DNA of 64,000 bases from JAXGRD01 sp040766105 (GCA_040766105.1 JAXGRD010000002.1:124001-188000); one strand, 5' to 3'. Counted from the first letter of the stretch, positions 7,803 through 14,887 are shown. Made by a program: numbers and translations. Notes: a model not told the origin generated them from the letters alone.

Positions 7803-10406
7803 ATGAAACAAATGGGACTGAACCAACTACGGTCCGTCTTTCAAGAATTCTACGAAAGCAAAGATCATTACAATAGAAAGAGCTTTTCTTTAATACCGGA
7901 ACACGACAAAAGCTTGTTAATCATCAACTCGGGAATGGCACCCATGAAGCCCTATTTCGCCGGTATACAGCAGCCTCCGGCACTGCGAATGACCACATGC
8001 CAAAAGTGCATTCGTACTGCAGATATAGAGAATGTAGGCCTGACTTCTCGTCACGGAACCTTCTTCGAAATGTTAGGCAGCTTTTCCTTTGGGGATTACT
8101 TCAAAAAAGAATCCATCGCTTGGGGATGGGAGTTCATCACCAAGGTATTGGATATGCCCATCGATAACATTTGGGTCTCCGTTTATCTGGAGGATGACGA
8201 AGCCTACGATATTTGGACGAAGGAAATCGGCTTTCCCGAGGAACGAATGGTTCGTTTGGGGAAGGAAGATAACTTTTGGGAAATTGGCGCCGGTCCTTGT
8301 GGCCCCTGTTCGGAAATATACTATGACAGAGGCGTTGCATACGGTTGTGACAATCCGGACTGCAAACCGGGATGTGAATGCGACCGCTTTGTGGAGTTTT
8401 GGAATCACGTTTTTACACAGTTTAACAACGACGGAGAAGGCAACTATACGGAGTTATCCCAAAAGAATATTGATACGGGAATGGGGCTGGAGCGCCTTGC
8501 CTGTATCGTGCAAGGGGTAGATTCCATCTTTGATGTTGATACCATACACAAGGTACTTCTCGCTGTGGAAAGCAGTACCGGTGTTAAGTACCATGACGGC
8601 AAAGCCGAAACAGATGTTTCCATTCGGATTATTACGGATCACATTCGTGCTGCTACCTTCATGATAGGGGATCGAATTCTTCCCGGAAACGAGGGAAGGG
8701 GATATGTCCTTCGACGACTCATTCGAAGAGCGGCACGACATGGCCGCAAACTGGGCAACAAGAAGGCCTTCCTGTCAGATTTGGTGAGTATTGTAGTAGA
8801 GACATGCGGGGAAGCATATCCGGAATTGAAGGAACAACAGGTATTTATTGAGAAGATTGTAAAGGTCGAAGAAGATAAGTTTATCTCCACCTTGGATCAG
8901 GGAATGTCCATCATTGACGGCTATATGAAAGAAATGGAGAAATCGGGTGTTTCCACCCTTTCCGGTGAAAAAGCCTTCAAATTACACGACACCTATGGTT
9001 TCCCCATTGATATCACAGAAGAGATTTTCATGGAATCCGGCTACGAAATTGACAAAGAAGGATTCATAGCTCGTATGGAAGAGCAAAAGAAAATGGGAAG
9101 AACCGATGCTGCTGAGAGCGATGTGGCATGGGAAGACCCTGCACTAGGTGAAGTATTCAAGGAAGAAACGGAATTCACCGGCTACGACAGAACAGAGGGT
9201 AAGGGTAAAATTCTGGCTATATATGGAGAAAAGGGTGAGAAGGAAAACATCGTTTTGGATCGAACCCCCTTCTATGCAGCCAGTGGCGGTCAGTCCGCTG
9301 ATATTGGAGTATTACAGGGAGAAGGTTTTGAAGCACAGGTAATCAATGTAGAAAAGAAGGGGAATTCCTTTGTTCACCAGGTTAATGTGTTGGAAGGATC
9401 TGCCCAACATGGAGAATCGGTCATGGCCATGGTGGATGTTCTTCACAGAAACCGTTCCAAGAGAAATCACACCGCTACCCATCTTCTCCATCACGCTTTG
9501 CGTAAGGTGCTGGGTGAACATGTTCAGCAAGCCGGGTCTTTCTTAGATGACAAGGGACTTCGCTTTGATTTTAGCCACTTTGAGGGTGTGAGTCAGGAAG
9601 ATTTATTGTCGGTAGAAAACATGGTAAATGAGATGATTGATTTGTTCCTTCCCGTAAAAACGGAAGAGATGACCATGGATCAAGCAAAGGAATGCGGTGC
9701 CATTGGGCTCTTCTCGGACAAATATGGTGACGAAGTTCGTGTTGTTTCTGCAGGGGATGTAAGCATGGAGTTATGCGGCGGTCTCCACGTGGAAAACACC
9801 GGTCAAATTGGCGCTTTTAAGATTCTTGGCGAGAGTGGCATTGCCAGCGGAACCAGGAGAATTGAGGCAATCACCGGAGGAGCCATTTCTGCTCGCCTAG
9901 AGGAGAAAGAGTCAGTCTTGGCAACAGCAGCGTCTTCATTGAAGGCGACAGAAGACACCTTATTGACCAGACTCCACAGCTGGATTGATGAAAATTCTGC
10001 CATGAAAAAAGAGCTGGAAGGGTATAAGGCGGCAGCCCTGGGGGATGTTTCCAAAGAGATGGTGAAGGATGGTGTGGAAATCAATGGCATTACATTGATT
10101 GCAAAGGAATTTAAGGATTACACCATCGATGCTCTGCGAAAATTATCCGACGATGTTAAGGCATCTGAAAAAAATATTGTGATGGTTTTTGCCAATGAAA
10201 GCGGCGGAAAAGTAACATTCTTAGTCTCGCTTACGGATGATGTAGTGGGAAGAGGCGGTCACGCAGGCAAGATGATCAAAGAGATTGCAGCGGCTGCCGG
10301 CGGTGGCGGTGGCGGTAAGGCTGACATGGCCCAAGCAGGTGGAAAAGACCCGTCCAAGATAAAAGATGCACTAAAAGTTGCGGAAGAATTAGTCGCAAAA
10401 ATTTGA
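7803..10406 (+). CDS. alaS: Alanyl-tRNA synthetase
   Basis: 867 residues, the usual length. Class II aminoacylation domain at the N terminus (NQLRSVFQEFYESKDH, RTADIENVGLTSRHGTFFEMLGSFSFGDYFK), an editing domain with the zinc ligands HTATH and, further on, CGGLH (SMELCGGLHVENTGQIG), and a C-terminal DHHA1/C-Ala domain with GRGGHAGKMIKEIAAAA then a Gly run. It has AGGAGG 8 nt before ATG 7803; the frame is open further upstream, through the divergent promoter region, but this start matches family N termini. A run of Cys near 8310-8380 (CGPCSEIYYDRG, CDNPDCKPGCEC) is the normal zinc-binding insertion of many bacterial AlaRS. ireB and ruvX follow as is typical of Firmicutes. Confidence 0.97.
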   Translation: MKQMGLNQLRSVFQEFYESKDHYNRKSFSLIPEHDKSLLIINSGMAPMKPYFAGIQQPPALRMTTCQKCIRTADIENVGLTSRHGTFFEMLGSFSFGDYFKKESIAWGWEFITKVLDMPIDNIWVSVYLEDDEAYDIWTKEIGFPEERMVRLGKEDNFWEIGAGPCGPCSEIYYDRGVAYGCDNPDCKPGCECDRFVEFWNHVFTQFNNDGEGNYTELSQKNIDTGMGLERLACIVQGVDSIFDVDTIHKVLLAVESSTGVKYHDGKAETDVSIRIITDHIRAATFMIGDRILPGNEGRGYVLRRLIRRAARHGRKLGNKKAFLSDLVSIVVETCGEAYPELKEQQVFIEKIVKVEEDKFISTLDQGMSIIDGYMKEMEKSGVSTLSGEKAFKLHDTYGFPIDITEEIFMESGYEIDKEGFIARMEEQKKMGRTDAAESDVAWEDPALGEVFKEETEFTGYDRTEGKGKILAIYGEKGEKENIVLDRTPFYAASGGQSADIGVLQGEGFEAQVINVEKKGNSFVHQVNVLEGSAQHGESVMAMVDVLHRNRSKRNHTATHLLHHALRKVLGEHVQQAGSFLDDKGLRFDFSHFEGVSQEDLLSVENMVNEMIDLFLPVKTEEMTMDQAKECGAIGLFSDKYGDEVRVVSAGDVSMELCGGLHVENTGQIGAFKILGESGIASGTRRIEAITGGAISARLEEKESVLATAASSLKATEDTLLTRLHSWIDENSAMKKELEGYKAAALGDVSKEMVKDGVEINGITLIAKEFKDYTIDALRKLSDDVKASEKNIVMVFANESGGKVTFLVSLTDDVVGRGGHAGKMIKEIAAAAGGGGGGKADMAQAGGKDPSKIKDALKVAEELVAKI

Positions 10407-10412
10407 AATAGA

Positions 10413-10441
10413 TTGTAAATCCTATCATTGTGCTATATAAT
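10413..10441 (+). promoter_or_regulatory. Promoter of ireB-ruvX
   Basis: TTGTAA (10413-10418), 17-nt spacer, TATAAT (10436-10441). It lies in the 58-nt alaS-ireB gap, so ireB can be expressed apart from alaS. Confidence 0.75.
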
Positions 10442-10464
10442 TGACGTATGAAAGGAGGGAGACC

Positions 10465-10716
10465 ATGGATAAAAGAAGTACACTATTGTTTGATAATAAT
10501 GTGAAAGCAGAACAACGTACTCCCAGGGAAATTCTTGAAGAAGTATATGCTGCCCTTGATGAACGAGGATATAACGCTATCGACCAGATAGTCGGATATA
10601 TACTTTCAGGCGACCCTTCCTATATTACCAGCCACAATAATGCCAGAAATATTATTCGTCAAATCGACAGAGATGACCTGGCAGAGGAAATTGTAAAAAG
10701 TTATCTAAACAAATAG
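10465..10716 (+). CDS. ireB: IreB family regulatory phosphoprotein (DUF965)
   Basis: 83 residues starting MDKRSTLLFDNN. In enterococci IreB is a small dimeric target of the PASTA kinase IreK and phosphatase IreP and lowers cephalosporin resistance; the phosphorylated residues are N-terminal threonines. The conserved core EILEEVYAALDERGYNAIDQIVGYILSGDPSYITSHNNARNIIRQIDRD is intact, which makes the call safe. Start ATG 10465 has AAAGGAGGG in place. The alaS-ireB-ruvX order is the standard Firmicute one. The kinase is not in the window. Confidence 0.95.
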   Translation: MDKRSTLLFDNNVKAEQRTPREILEEVYAALDERGYNAIDQIVGYILSGDPSYITSHNNARNIIRQIDRDDLAEEIVKSYLNK

Positions 10717-10722
10717 CATTCC

Positions 10723-10750
10723 ATAAGCGGGATATCCTCCCGCTTATTTT
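10723..10750 (+). terminator. Perfect 10-bp hairpin between ireB and ruvX
   Basis: ATAAGCGGGA (10723-10732) and TCCCGCTTAT (10738-10747) are exact inverted copies around a 5-nt loop, followed by TTT and then the in-frame ATG at 10751. It looks like an intrinsic terminator with a short T-tract (TTATTTT) and would reduce ruvX expression relative to ireB. Confidence 0.75.
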
Positions 10751-10762
10751 ATGGGAGAAATT

Positions 10763-11200
10763 ATGAAGAAAAAAATGGGACTGGACGTGGGGGATAAGAC
10801 TATAGGCGTTGCCGTGAGTGACGGCTTGTTGTTGACCGCCCAGGGCATTATGACTATTGAGCGTGTTGGAATTCGGAAGGATTCCGGCAAGGTCATGGAT
10901 CTCATTAAAGAACATGACTGTGATACGGTTGTCATCGGACTTCCGTTAAAACTGGATGGCGGAAACAGCCCACAAACAGATAAAGTATATGAATTTAAGG
11001 AAATGCTCGGAAACAAGATGAGAAGTTCCGGATTGGGACATGTGGAAATTGTTTTCCAAGACGAACGGTTTACGACAAAAATTGCTGAAGACGTTTTAAT
11101 CCAGGCTGACGTCAGTAGGAGCAAGAGAAAGAAAGTCATCGATAAGCAGGCGGCAATTATTATTCTTCAAAGTTATTTAGATGGATTGAAGAGAGGCTAA
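10763..11200 (+). CDS. ruvX: RuvX/YqgF Holliday junction resolvase-like nuclease
   Basis: 145 residues, RNase H fold. Catalytic acids visible: Asp8 in MGLDVGDKTIGVAVSD, the DERFTT motif in the middle, and Asp in VIDKQAAIIILQSYL near the end. The family acts in 16S/pre-rRNA 5' end processing or in resolving junctions. I favour ATG 10763 (GGGAGA 6 nt upstream); the in-frame ATG 10751 directly abuts the hairpin. ruvX is the last + strand gene before the strand switch, and there is no good terminator just after it. Confidence 0.92.
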   Translation: MKKKMGLDVGDKTIGVAVSDGLLLTAQGIMTIERVGIRKDSGKVMDLIKEHDCDTVVIGLPLKLDGGNSPQTDKVYEFKEMLGNKMRSSGLGHVEIVFQDERFTTKIAEDVLIQADVSRSKRKKVIDKQAAIIILQSYLDGLKRG

Positions 11201-11508
11201 AAGTTTTTTGGCGGGGGGAGAGAACAAGGTTCTGTTCACAACCGCCATACTTATCCAGAGGTATCTATTCCTAAAATCATAATTTTGGGAATAAATATAA
11301 ATAAAACTGTGGATAACCTGTGTGTATCTTTGTGAATTCTCCATATCCATCACTCTAGTTCTCTTAGCATTCCCTGTAACCGTTGAAATATCAATGTTCC
11401 TTTGAGCCCCAATTTTACGAGGCTCTATTTTGCGTTTTAAGCACCTTTTACAGACCTTCCTATATATTGATACCTTGTGATATGTGGACTTCTTTTTGAT
11501 TTCACCAA
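11201..11508. other. Gene-free convergent region with palindrome and DnaA-box-like sites
   Basis: About 355 nt separate the converging ruvX and LysM genes; I see no coding frame of note in this part. It contains a 28-bp palindrome (11266-11293), TTATCCAGA (11251-11259) and TGTGGATAA (11308-11316, a perfect DnaA box on the - strand), an outer TGGCGG...CCGCCA pair around an AGAAC/GTTCT hairpin (about 11209-11246), and a weak GAGCC...GGCTC hairpin with TCTATTTT (11404-11431) that might terminate + strand transcripts. No tRNA or known riboswitch form is visible. Confidence 0.6.
11266..11293. repeat. 28-bp near-perfect palindrome with 11-6-11 (dif-like) geometry
   Basis: Arms TATTCCTAAAA and TTTTGGGAATA flank TCATAA. 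Pairing is complete over 12 bp per side with one G-T mismatch. There is no T-tract on either side, so a terminator is not the obvious reading. The left arm matches 8 of 11 positions of the B. subtilis dif arm ACTTCCTAGAA, as I remember it; the right arm fits less well (about 6 of 11). Confidence 0.45.
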
Positions 11509-11540
11509 AAAAGGACTTATTATGGTTTATAAGTCCTTTT
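11509..11540 (-). terminator. Terminator of the LysM gene
   Basis: AAAAGGACTTAT (11509-11520) and ATAAGTCCTTTT (11529-11540) are exact inverted copies with an 8-nt loop. On the - strand the hairpin is followed by TTTTTTGG, so it ends the LysM transcript; it could also stop + strand transcription. Confidence 0.88.
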
Positions 11541-11555
11541 GGTCCATGATTATTC

Positions 11556-11867
11556 TTAGAAATTGTTTGTGGGCACCTTAATGGTCTGGCCCGGTATCAA
11601 GGCACCGTTGATGTCCTCATTATGCTCTTTAATGATGTAGACAGCTTTTCTCTGATCCATATCATCAGGCATATGTGCCTCAGCAATGCTCCATAAAGTA
11701 TCTCCGTATGCAACGGTTACTTCAACATATTGTTGTTCTTCCTGTCCGCTGACATCATTGAGTCCAATTAAGGTGTTCATTCCTGTAACGGTAAACATAA
11801 TCATTATGGCGACAAATATGGTGAATCGAAGTCTGGATTTCATTCGATGGTTCTTATTCTTCTTCAT
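11556..11867 (-). CDS. Small membrane LysM protein, probable SOS-induced YneA-like division inhibitor
   Basis: 103 residues: a basic N terminus, one membrane span (about 14-35, FTIFVAIMIMFTVTGM), a short acidic linker and a C-terminal LysM peptidoglycan-binding domain (about 48-99, VTVAYGDTLWSIAEAH ... ALIPGQTIKVP). Size and order match B. subtilis YneA and its analogues, which are made in the SOS response and delay septation at the division site. The promoter is a perfect TTGACA-17-TATAAT overlapped by LexA boxes, which supports that role. Sequence alone cannot prove division inhibition; LysM spore or wall proteins are the alternative. lexA is not adjacent, unlike in Bacillus. Confidence 0.82.
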   Translation of the reverse strand: MKKNKNHRMKSRLRFTIFVAIMIMFTVTGMNTLIGLNDVSGQEEQQYVEVTVAYGDTLWSIAEAHMPDDMDQRKAVYIIKEHNEDINGALIPGQTIKVPTNNF

Positions 11868-11888
11868 GATGGCCCTCCCCTATCCTGC

Positions 11889-11952
11889 AAACAAATGTTC
11901 TTTTCTAAATTATAAACAAATGTTCTCAAGATGTCAAGAAGAACCCGTGTTC
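11889..11952 (-). promoter_or_regulatory. Consensus promoter with two or three LexA boxes
   Basis: On the - strand: TTGACA (11937-11932), 17-nt spacer, TATAAT (11914-11909). GAACATTTGTTT boxes lie at 11925-11914 (inside the spacer, touching the -10) and 11900-11889 (just after the start of transcription). A third GAAC-N4-GTTC palindrome lies at 11941-11952, upstream of the -35, where it also forms the stem AAGAAC/GTTCTT. The same 8-nt core GAACATTT(GTT) occurs at recA. Confidence 0.88.
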
Positions 11953-11954
11953 TT
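11939..11954 (-). terminator. Short hairpin after arsC
   Basis: AAGAAC (11939-11944) and GTTCTT (11949-11954) with a 4-nt loop, 9 nt past the arsC stop. The - strand T-tract is interrupted (CTTG), so it is a weak terminator at best for the ars unit. Confidence 0.4.
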
Positions 11955-11962
11955 TTTTGTTT

Positions 11963-12361
11963 TTAGTTTTCCACTTTCTCCTTCAGTTCCATTATCTTCT
12001 CTTCGATAGTTTTAATAATCTTTTTAAACGCATCATCACTCTTACCGGTAGGATCTTCCAGTTCCCAATTATCGTCAAAGGCTTTTCCGATAAAGGGACA
12101 TCCTACTTCACAGCCCATGGATATATTGATATCCGGCTGCGGAATTTCCTGGATGGTCTTACTGTATTGACTTTCTTCCATATCGATATCATAGAGTTCC
12201 TTCATCAATCGTACGGCATCTTGGTTTATTTGAGGTTTTGTCTCTGTTCCTGCCGAATAGCTGTCAAATACATCGGATGCCAAATGCTTCCCCAGTGCCT
12301 CCGCAATTTGGCTACGACAGGAATTATGAACGCAAATGAATGCAACCTTCTTTTTATTCAT
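11963..12361 (-). CDS. arsC: Thioredoxin-type arsenate reductase (low-molecular-weight phosphatase fold)
   Basis: 133 residues. The P-loop CVHNSCRS holds the nucleophile Cys10 and Arg16; Cys84 and Cys88 in SMGCEVGCPF provide the disulfide cascade seen in the S. aureus pI258-type enzyme, and the general acid is in LEDPTG. This reduces arsenate to arsenite using thioredoxin. Start ATG 12359-12361 with GGGAGAT; the in-frame ATG 15 nt upstream lacks a ribosome site. It starts 4 nt after the stop of the small thioredoxin-like gene, in a unit headed by arsR. No classical ArsB/Acr3 pump is present; the only candidate exporter is the DUF318 permease. Confidence 0.88.
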   Translation of the reverse strand: MNKKKVAFICVHNSCRSQIAEALGKHLASDVFDSYSAGTETKPQINQDAVRLMKELYDIDMEESQYSKTIQEIPQPDINISMGCEVGCPFIGKAFDDNWELEDPTGKSDDAFKKIIKTIEEKIMELKEKVEN

Positions 12362-12365
12362 GTTC

Positions 12366-12623
12366 TTATCTCCCATTTTCCTCTAAGAGTTTCTTTACTT
12401 TATCCACCTTTAATGTTTTTCCCGTGGACACAACCTTTCCGTCTACTACCAGAGCCGGTGTTGCCATGACTCCATAAGAGGCGATTTCCACCAGGTCCGT
12501 GATGTGATGGATTTCCTCATTGATTTCCATTTCCTTTAGAGCAGCTTCAACATTCTTTTCCAGCGCATTGCATTTGGCACATCCCGTTCCCAGAACAAAG
12601 ATTCCTTTTTCAAATGTACTCAT
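12366..12623 (-). CDS. Small thioredoxin-fold redox-active disulfide protein (TIGR00412 type)
   Basis: 85 residues with a CxxC active site at Cys15-Ala-Lys-Cys18 (LGTGCAKCNALE), followed by the cis-proline segment ATPALVVDGKVV. The family is regularly found beside ArsR regulators and DUF318 permeases and probably supplies reducing equivalents to one of the partners. Here it lies between the permease and arsC, both of which carry essential-looking cysteines, so it may serve either. Cotranscribed: 21 nt after the permease stop, 4 nt before arsC. Confidence 0.88.
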   Translation of the reverse strand: MSTFEKGIFVLGTGCAKCNALEKNVEAALKEMEINEEIHHITDLVEIASYGVMATPALVVDGKVVSTGKTLKVDKVKKLLEENGR

Positions 12624-12644
12624 TTCTTCTCCCTTCGATTCTAA

Positions 12645-13658
12645 CTACATAATAACAGTTTGTATCATATTAAAGAAATATCCGACAATAATGATACCGA
12701 CAGTGCAGATGCCGATAAACACTCCTAAGAGTTTCGGTTTTACAGCTTTTCGCAGCATAATCAATGACGGTAGAGATAAGGTGGTAACCGCCATCATCAG
12801 AGATAGAACGGCTCCAAGCTGTGCACCCTTGTATAACAACGCTTCTGCAATGGGGATTGTTCCGAAAATATCCGCATACATTGGAATACCAATGAGAGTG
12901 GCCAAAATAACTGCAAAACCGTTGTCACTGCCCAGAACCATTTGAATCCAGTCTCCTGGGATCCAATTATGGATAACAGCACCAATACCCACACCTACCA
13001 GAATATATGGAAATACTTTCTTGAAGGTATCCGTCATTTGTTCTTTTGCGTAAACCATTCGATCTTTCTTTGTCAAATCAGGTGATTCGATGTCAATATT
13101 TTTTGCAGTGAGAACGAAGCTCTCCACGTACTTTTCCAACTTCATCTTTTCAATGAGCGTTCCACCTGCTACAGCTATGACCAAGCCCAACAAGACATAT
13201 ATCACCGCAATTTTCCATCCAAAGATGCTCATGAGAATCACCAAGGAACCCAGGTCCACCATGGGTGAAGAGATGAGAAAGGAAAAGGTTACGCCCAAAG
13301 GCAGTCCCGCACCGGAAAATCCGATAAAAAGCGGTATGGAGGAACAGGAGCAGAATGGTGTTACTGTGCCGAGAAGAGCAGCAGCACTATTGGCCTTCCA
13401 ACCGCGAAACCTGCCTAGGATTTTTTTACTTCGCTCCGGTGGGAAATAACTTTGGATATAGCTAATGACGTAGATCAGAAAACATAGTAAAATACCGATT
13501 TTAATTACATCATAGATGAAGAACTGCAAACTCCCTACCCATCGATTTGTTACATCCAAACCCATGGCTGTGAGTATATTTTCAACGCCCTCATTTAACC
13601 ATTTCATTCCCAATACTTGGTTTTGAATAAATCTTCCTATATCCATCAACCATTCCAT
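12645..13658 (-). CDS. DUF318/ArsP-type permease
   Basis: 337 residues, about eight to ten membrane spans in two halves joined by a charged cytoplasmic loop (about 185-230, ESPDLTKKDRMVYAKEQM). The signature TPFCSCSSIPLFIGFSGAGLP has the Cys-Ser-Cys pair typical of YraQ/ArsP permeases, some of which export methylated arsenicals. Substrate here is not shown. Start ATG 13656-13658 (MEWLMDIG) with AAAGGTGA upstream. It follows arsR by 92 nt, a gap that holds an inverted repeat and may have its own promoter. Confidence 0.87.
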   Translation of the reverse strand: MEWLMDIGRFIQNQVLGMKWLNEGVENILTAMGLDVTNRWVGSLQFFIYDVIKIGILLCFLIYVISYIQSYFPPERSKKILGRFRGWKANSAAALLGTVTPFCSCSSIPLFIGFSGAGLPLGVTFSFLISSPMVDLGSLVILMSIFGWKIAVIYVLLGLVIAVAGGTLIEKMKLEKYVESFVLTAKNIDIESPDLTKKDRMVYAKEQMTDTFKKVFPYILVGVGIGAVIHNWIPGDWIQMVLGSDNGFAVILATLIGIPMYADIFGTIPIAEALLYKGAQLGAVLSLMMAVTTLSLPSLIMLRKAVKPKLLGVFIGICTVGIIIVGYFFNMIQTVIM

Positions 13659-13693
13659 CAGATTGTCACCTTTCTCAAATATACACATTCAAA

Positions 13694-13717
13694 TGTATCG
13701 ATGTATAAATTGATACA
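13694..13717 (-). promoter_or_regulatory. Inverted repeat before the permease, candidate ArsR operator
   Basis: TGTATC (13694-13699) and GATACA (13712-13717) separated by 12 nt. The same 12-nt separation is seen in the repeat upstream of arsR. Confidence 0.5.
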
Positions 13718-13750
13718 AAAGACAATCTTGCAATTGCCTAAAATATAACC

Positions 13751-14065
13751 TTATTCTCCGGAGGCACACTTCCTATACTTGGGAATTTCCTCATCCTTGA
13801 TCGTATATTTATCTATCAATTCCTGCAGCTTCTTACTGCCCTCAAAGGAGATGGAATAGTGTGTCCATTTGCCGTTCTTACAACTGTCGACAATACCGCT
13901 GTCGCATAATATTTTCATGTGGTGGGATAATGTTGGTTGTGTAATATGAAGTTCTTCCAAAATGACACAGGCGCATTTTTCTTCCTGTTGCAGCATTTCC
14001 AATATTGCAAGCCTGTTCTCATCAGCAAGGGCCTTTATGAGTTTCACTTCCTGTCGATAATCCAT
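13751..14065 (-). CDS. arsR: ArsR/SmtB family metalloregulator
   Basis: 104 residues, winged helix: VKLIKALADENRLAILEML, then ITQPTLSHHMKILCDSGIV as recognition helix, then a beta wing with THYSI. Candidate ligands are Cys31 and Cys33 (EKCACVILEEL, the ArsR ELCVCDL position), with extra Cys54, Cys62 and Cys100. It would repress the downstream permease-thioredoxin-arsC genes until arsenite or a similar thiophilic ion binds. Start ATG 14063-14065 (MDYRQEV) after GGAGGGAA; the in-frame ATG 51 nt upstream lies inside the presumed operator. Confidence 0.9.
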   Translation of the reverse strand: MDYRQEVKLIKALADENRLAILEMLQQEEKCACVILEELHITQPTLSHHMKILCDSGIVDSCKNGKWTHYSISFEGSKKLQELIDKYTIKDEEIPKYRKCASGE

Positions 14066-14095
14066 GGTACATTCCCTCCACGAAAAAATTGTAAT

Positions 14096-14123
14096 ATACA
14101 TATAGATAAATGTCAATATGTAT
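14096..14123 (-). promoter_or_regulatory. Inverted repeat upstream of arsR, candidate operator
   Basis: ATACATAT (14096-14103) and ATATGTAT (14116-14123) are perfect inverted copies 12 nt apart, about 30 nt before the arsR start, suitable for autoregulation. Confidence 0.55.
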
Positions 14124-14879
14124 TTATTGCATATGACTCAATTTATCATAGGATTTATCAATGATATTGAATACCTTCTCTCTGAAAATAACACCCAGAA
14201 TAAAGAGAATGACTGCAATAACTGCAATCACAACTGCTGCATTATATCCACCTACTTCAATTTGTCTGCCAATGAGAAGACTGCCCATCATTCCCGGGCT
14301 GCGTCCTATGAGGGATAAAATGAGAAATGGCTTCAATTTTACATTAGAAAGTCCCGCGATGTAGTTGCACAAGTCCTTGGGAACACCGGGAATGAGATAA
14401 ATGATAAAGATCACTACCATCCCCTTCTTGCTGGTAATCTTCTCTTGGTATTTGTGAAACTTCTCCTCTCCAAAGATGAGGGTGATTGCATCTTTTCCCA
14501 GTATCTTTGCTAGGTAATAAGTTATTACCGTACCCAAGGTTGCTCCGATGACAGAGTATAAGAAACCCAGCCAAAAACCGTACAGGAAGCCTGCAGCGAT
14601 TTGTAACCACTGTCCCGGTATGAGGGATATGATGATCTGGAGCATCTGGGCACCGATGTAGATGAATATGCTTTGCGTTTGATACTGCGAAAGATAGGCT
14701 CTCACGTTAGCCAAACTGGACATCTGATCCAGAAAATCCTTTTGGTAAAAATAGAAATACAAAGGCACTCCTACTAAGATTACCAGAAGGAGGGCGAACT
14801 TGAAAACAGTCAAAGCTATTTGTCTACGGATTTTTCTACGATCTTTTTTTTCTTGTTTTTCTACCTGTTTTTGATTCAT
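14124..14879 (-). CDS. TVP38/TMEM64 (DedA-like) membrane protein
   Basis: 251 residues. A basic N terminus is followed by a membrane span (about 26-48) and the DedA/VTT domain with its re-entrant loops: SLIPGQWLQIAAGFLYGFWLGFLYSVIGATLGTVITYYLAK and IYLIPGVPKDLCNYIAGLS, where the Gly/Pro-rich IPG motifs are typical. Eukaryotic relatives are lipid scramblases, and bacterial DedA proteins recycle undecaprenyl or other phospholipids; the exact role of this one is unknown. It lies 8 nt after the methionine gamma-lyase-like gene. Confidence 0.9.
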   Translation of the reverse strand: MNQKQVEKQEKKDRRKIRRQIALTVFKFALLLVILVGVPLYFYFYQKDFLDQMSSLANVRAYLSQYQTQSIFIYIGAQMLQIIISLIPGQWLQIAAGFLYGFWLGFLYSVIGATLGTVITYYLAKILGKDAITLIFGEEKFHKYQEKITSKKGMVVIFIIYLIPGVPKDLCNYIAGLSNVKLKPFLILSLIGRSPGMMGSLLIGRQIEVGGYNAAVVIAVIAVILFILGVIFREKVFNIIDKSYDKLSHMQ

Positions 14880-14887
14880 GAACTGTA

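Noticed and set aside
10290..10320. Gly-codon run near the alaS end as a frameshift site
   Set aside because: A Gly-rich loop is normal at this place in AlaRS C-Ala/DHHA1 domains and the frame is intact.
11266..11293. Palindrome taken as an ordinary terminator
   Set aside because: No T-tract follows on either strand; a real terminator for the LysM gene lies at 11509-11540.
11310..11435. A short - strand reading (KIEPRKIGAQRNIDIST...) reminiscent of a recombinase fragment
   Set aside because: No start, no catalytic motif, and the similarity is too loose to call a pseudogene.
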